A stretch of DNA of 64,000 bases from Micromonospora yangpuensis (GTDB lineage Bacteria; Actinomycetota; Actinomycetes; Mycobacteriales; Micromonosporaceae), in assembly GCF_900091615.1 (NCBI RefSeq), contig NZ_FMIA01000002.1, forward strand, positions 6,245,001 through 6,309,000, written 5' to 3'. Below the pieces are notes generated by a model that worked only from the letters and a program-made list of their open reading frames with translations, was not told the DNA's origin and did not search any database. Shown here one piece after another: positions 25,274 to 33,299 of this stretch; the stretch's first letter is position 1, and every line of letters starts with the position of its first letter. The position numbers and the translations under genes were made by a program.

Positions 25274-26437
25274 TCACGAGGCGTCGCCGTCGTCGACGTC
25301 CGGATCGTCGGTGTCGTCGGGTCCCTCCTGGTCCGGCCCGCCCCGATCGCCGAGGCGGTGGCGGGGCGGACTCCGGCGGGTGCCGTGCCGCCAGTCCTCG
25401 CCGCCGCCGTCGGGGCCCGGGTGGGTGGGACCCACGTCCGGTCCCGGCGGCGTCGGCGTGGTGGTGGGATCCGGCGCCGGGGAACCGTTCACCGCCACGC
25501 CGAGCGCCAACAGGGAGATGCCGATCGCGGCGGCTTCGGCGGGTGACAGCCCGGTGCCCGAAACACCGGCGTCGGCCGAGGGCGCCCTGGTCGGCAGCGT
25601 CGACCAGGGAAAGTCGGGGTCGGACACCAGACAGCCGAGCAGCATGACCGCGTTGGTGGTGGCGTACCGGCGCCACACGTTGGGAGCCCCGCTCCCGTCG
25701 GACTGCGCGTCCAGCGCCGCCTTTCCCGGGTCGGCGTGGTCGGAGACCCCGCGCAGCACGAGCAGATCGACCCCCTCGTGCCAGTCCACCGCCGCCGCCG
25801 CGCCGGCCGCCTCACACTCGAGCGCGGTGAACGCCCGGTTGCGACCCCTCAGCCAGGCGGTGAACTGCTCCGCGGCCCCGACCAGGTCACCGCTGGCGAC
25901 CGGCCCCACCAGCGCCTTCGGTGGGTCAGCCGCGCCGTCGGGATGGTCCGCGACCCGGTCGGCGCGCCACCGTCGGTACGTCGGACCGGACCATTCGCCG
26001 AACGGGAAGTTGTTTACGAAGGCGGCCAGTTGGCCGCGCAACCGCCATGAGGTGCCGGCCGTACGCAGCGCGAAGCTCGTACCGTCGGGGGTGGGCACCG
26101 CTTTTGCCCGGTACAGGTAGGAGTCGACCTCGGCGGCGATCACCACGTCACCCAGTCGCAGGTCGGGGTCGAGCCCGCCGGCGGTGCCGACCAGTGCCAC
26201 CACCGACACCCCGTACGACCGGACCAGCAGGTCGGCGCCGAGCGCGGCGGCGACCGGCCCCATCGCGTGCAACGGCAACGCGAGGCCCCTGGTCCGGCTG
26301 CCGGGAAAGGTGAACCGGTACATCTGGCGACCCTGGTCCACGAAGGACGACATCGGGCCGACGGTGTCCTGGACGTACCGGAACTCCTCGCCGAGCGCGA
26401 CGAGCAGGCCCAGTCGGTAACCACCCTCGCTGCTCAT
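25274..26437 (-). CDS. Nucleosidase/phosphorylase-family protein with membrane tail
   Basis: A 387-residue protein. Residues 1-285 show the MTA/SAH nucleosidase and purine phosphorylase fold: LLVALGEEF, GTAGGLDPDLRLGDVVIA, the ALECEAAG base and ribose site, and LRGVSDHADPGK with the catalytic Asp. A single hydrophobic helix (AAAIGISLLALGVAVNG) and a Pro/Asp-rich hydrophilic tail follow. Membrane-anchored members of this family occur as effectors in bacterial conflict systems. It converges on the dynamin operon with 48 bases between stops. A longer upstream frame belongs to the image of the CobW-like gene. Confidence 0.75.
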   Translation of the reverse strand: MSSEGGYRLGLLVALGEEFRYVQDTVGPMSSFVDQGRQMYRFTFPGSRTRGLALPLHAMGPVAAALGADLLVRSYGVSVVALVGTAGGLDPDLRLGDVVIAAEVDSYLYRAKAVPTPDGTSFALRTAGTSWRLRGQLAAFVNNFPFGEWSGPTYRRWRADRVADHPDGAADPPKALVGPVASGDLVGAAEQFTAWLRGRNRAFTALECEAAGAAAAVDWHEGVDLLVLRGVSDHADPGKAALDAQSDGSGAPNVWRRYATTNAVMLLGCLVSDPDFPWSTLPTRAPSADAGVSGTGLSPAEAAAIGISLLALGVAVNGSPAPDPTTTPTPPGPDVGPTHPGPDGGGEDWRHGTRRSPPRHRLGDRGGPDQEGPDDTDDPDVDDGDAS

Positions 26438-26532
26438 GAACAGCACGATAGTGCGGGTACCCGGTGGAGATCGACGGTCGGACCACCAGGTGTCGGATAC
26501 CCGGCGCGGCGGCGGACGCGGAGTGGAACCGG

Positions 26533-27819
26533 TCAGGCCGGGCTGTCTCCGGCGCGGTTCGGGTCGAGGTGGGCGAGCGGGAAGCAGCCGGCCAACGGGT
26601 CGTCGTAGTGCCGCCAGGTGTCCTCCCCGTCGGCCAGCTCGGCGTCGGTGAGCAGGCAGTCGGCGAGCGTACGGTGCAGCGCGTCGGGGTCGAGGTCCAT
26701 GCCGACGAAGACCAGCAGTTGGTGCCGGTCGCCGTAGTAAGGGTCCCAGTCGAGAGCGGCGGCGAGCCGCCGATGGTCGGAGATCCCGTCCCAGTGCGCG
26801 TCGGGCAGGGCGACCAGCCAGCGGCCGAGGGAACCGAGCCGGAGGCCGCCACCGGCGAACTCCCAGGCGACGACCGTCTCGGGTTGGCTGGCCAACCAGA
26901 GATGCCCACGGGAGCGGACGACGTCGGAGTTGACGTCCTCCAACACGTCGTGCAGCCGGCGGGGGTGGAACGGCCGGCGGGCGCGGAAGACCACCGAGAC
27001 CACCCCGCAGTCGGACTGCGGCTCGTGCCGGCCCAGGCTGCGGCCTTCCAGTCCCCGGGCCAGCACCGCGGGTGTCTCGGGACGGTGCCGGTGGGTGCCG
27101 CGCAGACGCCGGGTCAACGCGTCGGCGTCGACGACGTCGCCGTCGACCCGGACCTGGGTCGCCCACGGGGCCATCCGTTCCAGCAGCACGGCCGAACCGT
27201 CGAGGCCGTACGCCCCGTCCCGGGACCGTCCCCAGAGGACCAGGGTGTCGGCGTACTCGATCTGCCGGGCGATGACGTCGGCGAGTGCCCGGTCGTCGTT
27301 GTCGGCGGCCTGGATGCCGAGGGCCTTGAGACCCTCGGTGCTGGCCAGGCCGTCGAGCAGGTGTTCGGCGTCGACCACGGTCAGGTACGAGTCGATCCGG
27401 ACGAGGTCGGTCAGTGGCACCTCGTCGACCCGGCAGTGCGCGCAGACGGCGGCGACCGCCTCTGGCTCGACCACCTCGGGCAGCATCAGCACCAGGTCCC
27501 GTCGGGGGTGGGCGCGGGCCAACCGGGCGAGGGTGGGCAGTACGTCCTCGCGCAGGGTGCAGGAGGCGCAGCCGTGCGCCAGGGTGATCCGCTCGTCCTC
27601 CAGGCGGCCGCCGGAGTCGCGGACGATCCGGTGCACGGTGCCGTTGCCGAGGTCGGCGAGGTCGTGCCGGATGAGGATCAGCGTCGGGTCCGCGGCGAGC
27701 AGGGCCCGGGCGACGGCATACGTCGCAGCCGGCCAGAAACCGCTGAGCACGGTCAACGACGGGCGGGTGTCGCCCGGCGGGGTGCCGGTGTCGGTGGGCG
27801 CGAGCGGCGACGACGACAT
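26533..27819 (-). CDS. CobW-family protein with degenerate P-loop, Zur-type locus
   Basis: A 428-residue COG0523/CobW-like protein. The N-terminal strand LTVLSGF is intact, but the P-loop that should read GxxGAGKTT is WPAATYAVA, with no Lys or Thr. The metal motif is GCASCTLRED (family GCICCTLRED). The C-terminal CobW domain (about 280-400) is present (SRGHLWLASQPETVVAWE). ATG 27819 follows agagga. It shares a Zur-box-like operator with ribosomal protein genes for zinc-free paralogues, so a role in zinc allocation is likely, but GTP binding looks lost. Confidence 0.75.
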   Translation of the reverse strand: MSSSPLAPTDTGTPPGDTRPSLTVLSGFWPAATYAVARALLAADPTLILIRHDLADLGNGTVHRIVRDSGGRLEDERITLAHGCASCTLREDVLPTLARLARAHPRRDLVLMLPEVVEPEAVAAVCAHCRVDEVPLTDLVRIDSYLTVVDAEHLLDGLASTEGLKALGIQAADNDDRALADVIARQIEYADTLVLWGRSRDGAYGLDGSAVLLERMAPWATQVRVDGDVVDADALTRRLRGTHRHRPETPAVLARGLEGRSLGRHEPQSDCGVVSVVFRARRPFHPRRLHDVLEDVNSDVVRSRGHLWLASQPETVVAWEFAGGGLRLGSLGRWLVALPDAHWDGISDHRRLAAALDWDPYYGDRHQLLVFVGMDLDPDALHRTLADCLLTDAELADGEDTWRHYDDPLAGCFPLAHLDPNRAGDSPA

Positions 27820-27839
27820 CACAGTCCTCTCGACTTAGT

Positions 27840-27854
27840 TGAAAACGATTGTCA
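27840..27854. promoter_or_regulatory. Zur box
   Basis: TGAAAACGATTGTCA fits the actinobacterial Zur consensus (TGaaAAtgATttTCA) at most positions and lies in the divergent region between the CobW-like gene and the bL28/bL33 genes, the classic Zur regulon members. Confidence 0.8.
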
Positions 27855-27897
27855 TTATAAACAGGTTCTTGACCCTGCTCGACCTCCAGGAGTGCCC

Positions 27898-28043
27898 GTG
27901 TCCACCAGAGCCACCGCTACTGGCTGCCCTCGGAGCGGCGCTGGGTCAGGCTGACCCTGACCGCCAAGGCGCTGCGGACCGTGGACCGCAGGGGCATCGA
28001 GAGGGTGGTCGCCGAGTTGCGTACCCGGGGGGTGAAGGTCTGA
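27898..28043 (+). pseudogene. rpmB: Truncated zinc-independent bL28 gene
   Basis: The frame ending at 28043 encodes [19 protein letters not shown] then [20 protein letters not shown], the C-terminal 45 residues of bL28. The first 30 or so residues (normally with the TG-KPGFG segment) are missing and no start codon lies in that frame. A ribosome site (caggag) and GTG at 27898 remain, but they open a different frame that ends after 18 codons. An internal deletion that also shifted the frame explains both facts. The bL33 start overlaps this stop. Confidence 0.75.
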
Positions 28044-28210
28044 TGGCCCGGCAGACCGCGCTGCATCCGATCGTGCGGCTGCGCAGCACCGCCGGCACCG
28101 GCTACACCTACGTGATCCGCAAGAACCGGCGCAACGACCCGGACCGCCTGGTCCTGCGCCGGTACGACCCGATCGTGCGCCGGCATGTCGAGTTCCGCGA
28201 GGTGCGTTGA
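28043..28210 (+). CDS. rpmG: Zinc-independent ribosomal protein bL33
   Basis: A 55-residue bL33 ([20 protein letters not shown]). The four zinc-binding Cys of the standard form are absent (C-minus type), which fits the Zur box upstream: this paralogue replaces the zinc-containing one when zinc is scarce. Its ATG overlaps the remnant bL28 stop, so it may depend on translation of that broken frame. Confidence 0.92.
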   Translation: MARQTALHPIVRLRSTAGTGYTYVIRKNRRNDPDRLVLRRYDPIVRRHVEFREVR

Positions 28211-28276
28211 CGCCCGTGTGCGATCCGACCGGGCCGCCCACCGTCCGCGAGGCGTCCCGGTGACCAGATGAGCGAT

Positions 28277-28310
28277 GGTGGGGGTGCCGACCGCGGTCGG
28301 CACCCCCACC
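28277..28310. terminator. Bidirectional terminator, perfect 34-bp palindrome
   Basis: The 34 bases are self-complementary (arm ggtgggggtgccgaccg), between the convergent bL33 and xylanase genes. Confidence 0.85.
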
Positions 28311-28322
28311 GGTGGGGTCGGC

Positions 28323-29327
28323 TCAGCTGGCCGAGCAGGTCGCGGTCGGGGTGGTGTTGTTGCCGTTCTTGTAGAGCGTGATGCCGAAGTTGTTGCCGTT
28401 GCCGTTCGGTCGGGCGGTGAGGGTGCCGCTGGAGCCGCTGACCGACGCGTTCCAACTGCTCTGTACGCTCTGGCCGCCGTTGGTGCGGATGGTGACGGTC
28501 CAGTTGTTGCTGCCGCTCACCGAGAAGGTGGTGTTGAACCGGTCGCTCCAGTCCTCGGCCCGGCTCACACTCACCGAGCAGCCACCACCCGGCGGCGGGT
28601 TGGTGGGGTTGGTGGGGTTGCCGCCGGTCGTGCCGCCGACCGTGATGTTGGAGCTACCGCTGCTCTGGTAACCCTCGGTGGCCATGATCTGGTAGTAGTG
28701 GTTGCCCAGGTTCATGCCCCGGCTGGCCCACGCGTCGAAGTGGTTGCCGGTGGTGATGGTGCCGCCGACCCGCTTCGAGGTGCGGACGCTCCAGTACTGG
28801 TAGAAGGTCTGGATGCCGTCGATCGAGGGCTGCTGCACCCGCTGGGTCCGGTAGATGTCGTAGGTGCCGCCGTCGGTGTTGATCGTGCCCATCGAGCTGG
28901 CGCCCGGGGGCCGCCAGGAGCCCCAGCTGTCCACGATGTAGTACTCGACGAGCGGGTTACGCGTCCAGCCGTACAGGGTCAGGTAGGAGTTGCCGTTCGG
29001 GTTGAAGGTGCCCGAGTAGGTCACGTTCCGACGGGTGCCCGGGTTCCAGCCCTTGCCGGCGACGAAGTTGTTGACGTTGCTCCACTGGGTGCTGTACTGC
29101 CCGCCGTTGCCCATGGTCATGGAGACGTTGCCGCTGTCCTTCCAGAAGGAGAAGAAGTACCCGTTGTGGGTGCCCTCCTGGTTGGACGTCACGGTCTGGG
29201 CGTGGGCGGGGCTGGAGACGATCGCCGTGGTCCCGGTGGTGGCCAGTATCGCGGCGCAGGCGGCGCCGAGGAGCAACCTGAGACGTCGGCGCCTGCGGTT
29301 GTTCGAGTGGACGGGGGTCTCGGGCAT
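28323..29327 (-). CDS. Secreted GH11 endo-1,4-beta-xylanase with CBM2
   Basis: A 334-residue enzyme. A long twin-basic signal ([20 protein letters not shown]) ends near AHAQT (residue 45). GH11 jelly-roll domain spans about 46-225 with nucleophile Glu128 ([12 protein letters not shown]) and acid/base Glu218 ([10 protein letters not shown]), followed by a Pro/Asn linker and a C-terminal CBM2-type module (about 240-334, [11 protein letters not shown] to the last Cys). Hydrolyses xylan outside the cell. Palindromes of the type seen before streptomycete xylanase genes lie upstream (29357-29583). Confidence 0.93.
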   Translation of the reverse strand: MPETPVHSNNRRRRRLRLLLGAACAAILATTGTTAIVSSPAHAQTVTSNQEGTHNGYFFSFWKDSGNVSMTMGNGGQYSTQWSNVNNFVAGKGWNPGTRRNVTYSGTFNPNGNSYLTLYGWTRNPLVEYYIVDSWGSWRPPGASSMGTINTDGGTYDIYRTQRVQQPSIDGIQTFYQYWSVRTSKRVGGTITTGNHFDAWASRGMNLGNHYYQIMATEGYQSSGSSNITVGGTTGGNPTNPTNPPPGGGCSVSVSRAEDWSDRFNTTFSVSGSNNWTVTIRTNGGQSVQSSWNASVSGSSGTLTARPNGNGNNFGITLYKNGNNTTPTATCSAS

Positions 29328-29356
29328 GGACGAACCTTCCTCCTCGTTATGGATTG

Positions 29357-29374
29357 CATCGACAAAAATCGATG
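29357..29374. promoter_or_regulatory. Inverted repeat in the xylanase leader
   Basis: CATCGA and TCGATG (6-bp perfect arms, spacer caaaaa) lie 30 bases upstream of the xylanase start codon, positioned to block transcription or translation. Confidence 0.5.
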
Positions 29375-29421
29375 TCTTATTGGGCGACAGTATTGGCTCC
29401 GTCGAGTCGGGTTGTCAACAA

Positions 29422-29443
29422 GTTTCGGAAAAACTGCCGAAAC
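29422..29443. promoter_or_regulatory. GTTTCGG/CCGAAAC inverted repeat, xylanase promoter region
   Basis: Perfect 7-bp arms (29422-29428 and 29437-29443) with an 8-base spacer, about 95 bases upstream of the xylanase start. Confidence 0.5.
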
Positions 29444-29572
29444 CTCTGCCGGGTGACCGGTCGCCGGATTAACGGTGTCGTCCCTGCTGAACGCGCATGT
29501 TCTGGTGGTCGTCACCCGGAACGGGTTCACCAGAACCAGGGGCATTCCAATCGGGGTTCGGAGGAGGTTTAT

Positions 29573-29583
29573 CGAAAGTTTCG
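29573..29583. promoter_or_regulatory. CGAAAGTTTCG palindrome, xylanase-type operator
   Basis: Perfect palindrome CGAAA-g-TTTCG. A motif of this kind (CGAAACTTTCG) has been described upstream of Streptomyces xylanase genes. It lies 246 bases before the xylanase start and downstream of the next gene's end. Confidence 0.55.
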
Positions 29584-29610
29584 GACTCTTTGATCAAGCC
29601 TGAACCCGCC

Positions 29611-29644
29611 GTGGTCCCGGGCCGACGAGCCGGCCCGGGACCAC
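29611..29644. terminator. Hairpin terminator of the secreted repeat-protein gene
   Basis: Perfect 14-bp arms (29611-29624, 29631-29644) with a 6-base loop, immediately downstream of the stop at 29660 on the minus strand. Confidence 0.7.
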
Positions 29645-29659
29645 GGGTACGGAGGTCGG

Positions 29660-30535
29660 TCAGGTCGCGCAGACGGCGTACGCGCGCACCTTCCAGCTGC
29701 CGCTGAAGCCGTTCTCGTCCTCGGCGGCGCGAACGGTCACCGTGGTCGACGAGGTGGGCCGCAGCTCGGTCAGGCGCACCTGGCCGTCGCCGCCGACGAC
29801 CTCACCACCCACCCCGTGTACCCGGGTGCCCGCCGGGCAGGTCGCGGTGACCGACTGGCTGGCCAGCGAGCCGAAGGCGCTGTCGGTGGACAGCCGCTGC
29901 TCGCCCGGGAGCGGGTCGGCGCAGATGACGGCGATGTCCAGCGACCAGTTGCCGGCGAAGTCGCCGCCCGCCTCGACGCCGGCCACCGTCACGCTGTTCA
30001 GGTGGATCCGGACGTCCTCCAGGAGCACGTCGCTGGCGCCGGAGCCGAGCGCCAGAGCGGCGCCGCCGCCGCCGATGGCGCGCTTGCCGATCGGGCACGA
30101 CACCTCCCGGAACTTCGGGTTGACCGAGTCGGTCGCCGAGTGACCGGTGACCACCTCCAGCCCGGTGGGCGCGGGAGCGCAGATCGCGCTGGTGGTCACC
30201 GCCCAGTTGCCGGCCACCCCGTTGGGATCCTCGCGGCCGGTCACCGAGTAGAGGTTGGCGTCGGCCAACGGCAGCATGATGTCCAGGCCGACCTGGCCGA
30301 GACCCGACCCGGTGAGCACGGCCCCACCACCGATGACCTTGGTGCCCGCCGGGCAGACGGTGTTCTGCGTCTTGGCGGAGCTGGTGCTGGGCCCGACACT
30401 CGTCTTGACCACCAGGCCGGGCACGGCCGCCACCGGTGCGGTGAGGGCGAGCTGGCCGAGTACGACCGCGCTCAGCGCGGCCCCGCCCACGGCGGCCGTC
30501 CGACGTGCCCAGCAGCGGTTCGACGTGTCTCGCAT
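29660..30535 (-). CDS. Secreted protein with three Cys-containing repeats
   Basis: A 291-residue exported protein, not recognised. The signal peptide ends near PVAAVPG (residue 39). The rest consists of three similar blocks of about 85 residues, each starting with CPAGTKVIGGGA-like sequence (CPAGTKVIGGG, CPIGKRAIGGG, CPAGTRVHGVGG) and ending with a GNWAV/GNWSLDI/GSWKVRAYAVC strand, giving one disulfide pair per block. The gene follows the subtilase by 43 bases on the same strand and may be cotranscribed with it. Confidence 0.7.
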   Translation of the reverse strand: MRDTSNRCWARRTAAVGGAALSAVVLGQLALTAPVAAVPGLVVKTSVGPSTSSAKTQNTVCPAGTKVIGGGAVLTGSGLGQVGLDIMLPLADANLYSVTGREDPNGVAGNWAVTTSAICAPAPTGLEVVTGHSATDSVNPKFREVSCPIGKRAIGGGGAALALGSGASDVLLEDVRIHLNSVTVAGVEAGGDFAGNWSLDIAVICADPLPGEQRLSTDSAFGSLASQSVTATCPAGTRVHGVGGEVVGGDGQVRLTELRPTSSTTVTVRAAEDENGFSGSWKVRAYAVCAT

Positions 30536-30578
30536 GGTTTTTTCCTCTCCTCGGTTCGATTCGATTCGGTTCGGCCGG

Positions 30579-33167
30579 TCAGGGCGTGACCACCTGGATC
30601 TGGACCGGTACGGAATCCACGCCGATCAGGCCCGTCGAGTCGAAAACCTCCAGCCACACCGACCAGGTGGTGCCGGTGTGTCCGCTGTCCAACTGGCCCA
30701 GCTGGGCGGTGAAGCTGGCGCAGCTCTTCGGCAGGACCACGTCGTCGATCGGGCCGTCGGTCGGCACCGCGCTGCCCTGGCAGAGCACCTTCTTGACCCC
30801 GCCGTCGCCGTAGGCGGTCCACCGGTAGCGGGTTCCGGAGACCGCACCGTCCTCGACGTCGGTGCCGGCGCCGGCGAACGTGACCGACTTCGGCTTGCCG
30901 TCGGCCATGGTCAGCTGCAGCGGCGTCGCCGGCTGGGTGATCGTGGCAGCCGGCGGATGCTGCCCGGCCAGCAGCGCGGTGACCGTGAAGGCTCGTTGCG
31001 CGCTGGTACCACCAGCCGTGAACGTCACCGTGTACGCCCCCGCCGTGACCGTGCCCGCCGGCAGGAGGGCCTGGTGACCGGTGGCCTGGAAGACCACCGT
31101 GCCGCCCCGCCGGACCGTCCAGGACGCCTCGGTGTCGGGGACCGGTCCGAAGGCGTCGGGGTCGTTGGAGGCACCGACCAGGCTGACCGACTGGCCCGGG
31201 GTGAGCGTCAGTCCGGCCGGCGGCGAGATGATGGCCGTGGTCGTCGGGCTGTCCACCACCGTGACGGTGACCGTCGCCGAGCCGGTACGCCCCAGGCTGT
31301 CGGTGGCGCTGGCGGTGATGACGTGGGTTCCGGCCGACAGCGAGGGCACGACGGTGACCGAGGTGTCACCCAGTACGCCGTCGATGCTGCTGGTCCAGGT
31401 GATCGGGATCTGCTTACCGAGGAAGTCGGTGGCCGTACCCCACAGGTCGACCGTCTGGTGCACACCGAACTGCTGCTTGGTCTTCGGCGTACTGATGCTC
31501 ACGGTCGGCTTGTCGATCTTGACCCCCAGCGCCCGGGCGACCGCGGCGAGGGCGTCGATCCGACGTTGGCTGCCGGTCACCTTGGCGCCGAGCCCGCCGA
31601 CGTGCGCGGTGCTGTTGAGGATGTCCCGGACCTCCGCCGAGGTCAGGCTCGGGTCGGCGGCCAGCACCAGGGCGGCGACCCCGCCCACGAACGGCGCGGC
31701 GACGCTGGTGCCGCAGGTGCGCTTCGTCGCGTCACCTACCGGCTTGCCGGAGTCGGCGAGCGTCCGCACGCACATCGGTCCGTAGATCTCCACCGAGGTG
31801 GTGAGGTCGTTGGTGCCGAAGTTCGACCCGGCAGCCACCGTCGCGTCGGTGTTCATGCCACCGACGCAGATCACGTGGGTGCTCTCGCAGGGCACGTAGA
31901 GCAGGTCACCGTCGATGTTCTTCCCGTTGTTGCCGGCGGACGCGACGATCACCGCACCGGTGGCCCGGACGTGCTCCATCCGCCGGTCGGTCCAGGTCCG
32001 GGCCCAGGCCTTGCCGAGATCGACGTCGCGGGTGAAGCTCAGATTGACCACGTCCGGGTGGGTCTCCTCGGCGGCCTTCTCCAACCGGCGCAGGACCGTC
32101 CAGTAGTCGATGCCGTTGCGCACGGCGACCAGCTCCTCGACCACCGGCCCCGCCGGGCCGGCGGTGCCGTAGCCGTTGTCGACCCGACCCATCCCGGCGA
32201 GCACCACGTCGGTGCCGTGGAAGGGGCAGGGCGTGCCGTTCGTACAGTCGTTGGTGTTGGGCTTGCCCCACTCCACCTTGTGCAGGGAAACCTTGCTCGG
32301 AAAGTCGAGGTTGGACTGGAAACCGCCGTCCTGGACGAGATACTTGACCTGCTTGCTCAGCCGGCCCTTGGATTCGAGCAACTGCCAGGCCGGTGCGACC
32401 CCGGTGTCCATCGCGCCGCCGGCCCGCATGAACGACCAGTCGAAGACGTTCAGCGGGATGTCGGCGGACTCGTACACCTCGCCGTCGACGATGCCGGTCG
32501 GCTCCACCAGCCAGTCGAGGACCAGTTCGGTGCCGGACCGCCATTCGGCGGCGGCCAGCGCGAGCAGCCGCAACGCCCGCTCGTCACCGACCCGGTACAC
32601 CCCGGACCGGCCCGGCTCGGCGGCGAGCAGATCGGCGACCAGCCCGGCCGGGTCGGCGCGCCCGACGTCGACCCGTACCAGGTGGTCCTGACCCTGCTCG
32701 TCCGGAGCGAACGAGTCGAGTACCTGGCCGCCCCAGCGGGCCAGGAAGGCGTCCAGTTCGGTCTGGGCGGCGACCCGCACCATCACCTCGTCGAGAACCA
32801 GGCCGACCGGCGAATCGTCCGGCCCGGCCACCACGCCGAGCTTCCGGTCGGTGCCGAGTCGACCGACGGGGTCGACCGTCAGTCGAGGTGCGGACAGCGC
32901 GGGGTCGACCCGGAAGGCCAACGGTCCGGAAACCGTGCTGCCGGGCGTCCCGGTGGGGACGGTGCTGCCGGGCGTCCCGGTGGGGACGGTGCTGCCGGGC
33001 GTCCCGGTCGGGACGGTGCTGCCGGGCGTCGCGGTGGGCGCCGGTACGACGGTGGCGTCGGCGGTGGTGGGGGCGACGAGTCCGCCGGCAAGCACCGCGA
33101 CCACGGTGGCGACCAGCCAGCGGTGCCCGGCTGTGCCCTTCCGGTGGGCGGAACGAGTCGGATTCAT
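30579..33167 (-). CDS. Secreted S8 subtilisin-like protease with Ig-like tail
   Basis: An 862-residue protein from ATG 33167 (site gaggag). Signal peptide (about 1-38), four copies of the 9-residue unit VPTGTPGST (about 47-79; 27-bp DNA repeats), a pro-region, then the protease domain (about 270-580) with Asp280, His317 (FHGTDVV) and Ser488 (GTSVAAPF); the oxyanion Asn lies in SAGNNG. The C-terminal 290 residues hold three or so Ig-like domains. Many longer frames further upstream on this strand are not coding. It is divergent from the ECF sigma-fusion gene. Confidence 0.9.
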   Translation of the reverse strand: MNPTRSAHRKGTAGHRWLVATVVAVLAGGLVAPTTADATVVPAPTATPGSTVPTGTPGSTVPTGTPGSTVPTGTPGSTVSGPLAFRVDPALSAPRLTVDPVGRLGTDRKLGVVAGPDDSPVGLVLDEVMVRVAAQTELDAFLARWGGQVLDSFAPDEQGQDHLVRVDVGRADPAGLVADLLAAEPGRSGVYRVGDERALRLLALAAAEWRSGTELVLDWLVEPTGIVDGEVYESADIPLNVFDWSFMRAGGAMDTGVAPAWQLLESKGRLSKQVKYLVQDGGFQSNLDFPSKVSLHKVEWGKPNTNDCTNGTPCPFHGTDVVLAGMGRVDNGYGTAGPAGPVVEELVAVRNGIDYWTVLRRLEKAAEETHPDVVNLSFTRDVDLGKAWARTWTDRRMEHVRATGAVIVASAGNNGKNIDGDLLYVPCESTHVICVGGMNTDATVAAGSNFGTNDLTTSVEIYGPMCVRTLADSGKPVGDATKRTCGTSVAAPFVGGVAALVLAADPSLTSAEVRDILNSTAHVGGLGAKVTGSQRRIDALAAVARALGVKIDKPTVSISTPKTKQQFGVHQTVDLWGTATDFLGKQIPITWTSSIDGVLGDTSVTVVPSLSAGTHVITASATDSLGRTGSATVTVTVVDSPTTTAIISPPAGLTLTPGQSVSLVGASNDPDAFGPVPDTEASWTVRRGGTVVFQATGHQALLPAGTVTAGAYTVTFTAGGTSAQRAFTVTALLAGQHPPAATITQPATPLQLTMADGKPKSVTFAGAGTDVEDGAVSGTRYRWTAYGDGGVKKVLCQGSAVPTDGPIDDVVLPKSCASFTAQLGQLDSGHTGTTWSVWLEVFDSTGLIGVDSVPVQIQVVTP

Positions 33168-33299
33168 GAGGTACTCCTCGGTGTCGGTGGTGGATGTGAC
33201 ACCGGTGGGAGCGCGGGCGGGTCGGCATGCCAACAGAAAGACCTCAGGAAAGTCTTCCTTCGTTCTACTGGACCCCGTAGTCGGATGACTGGGGGACGG

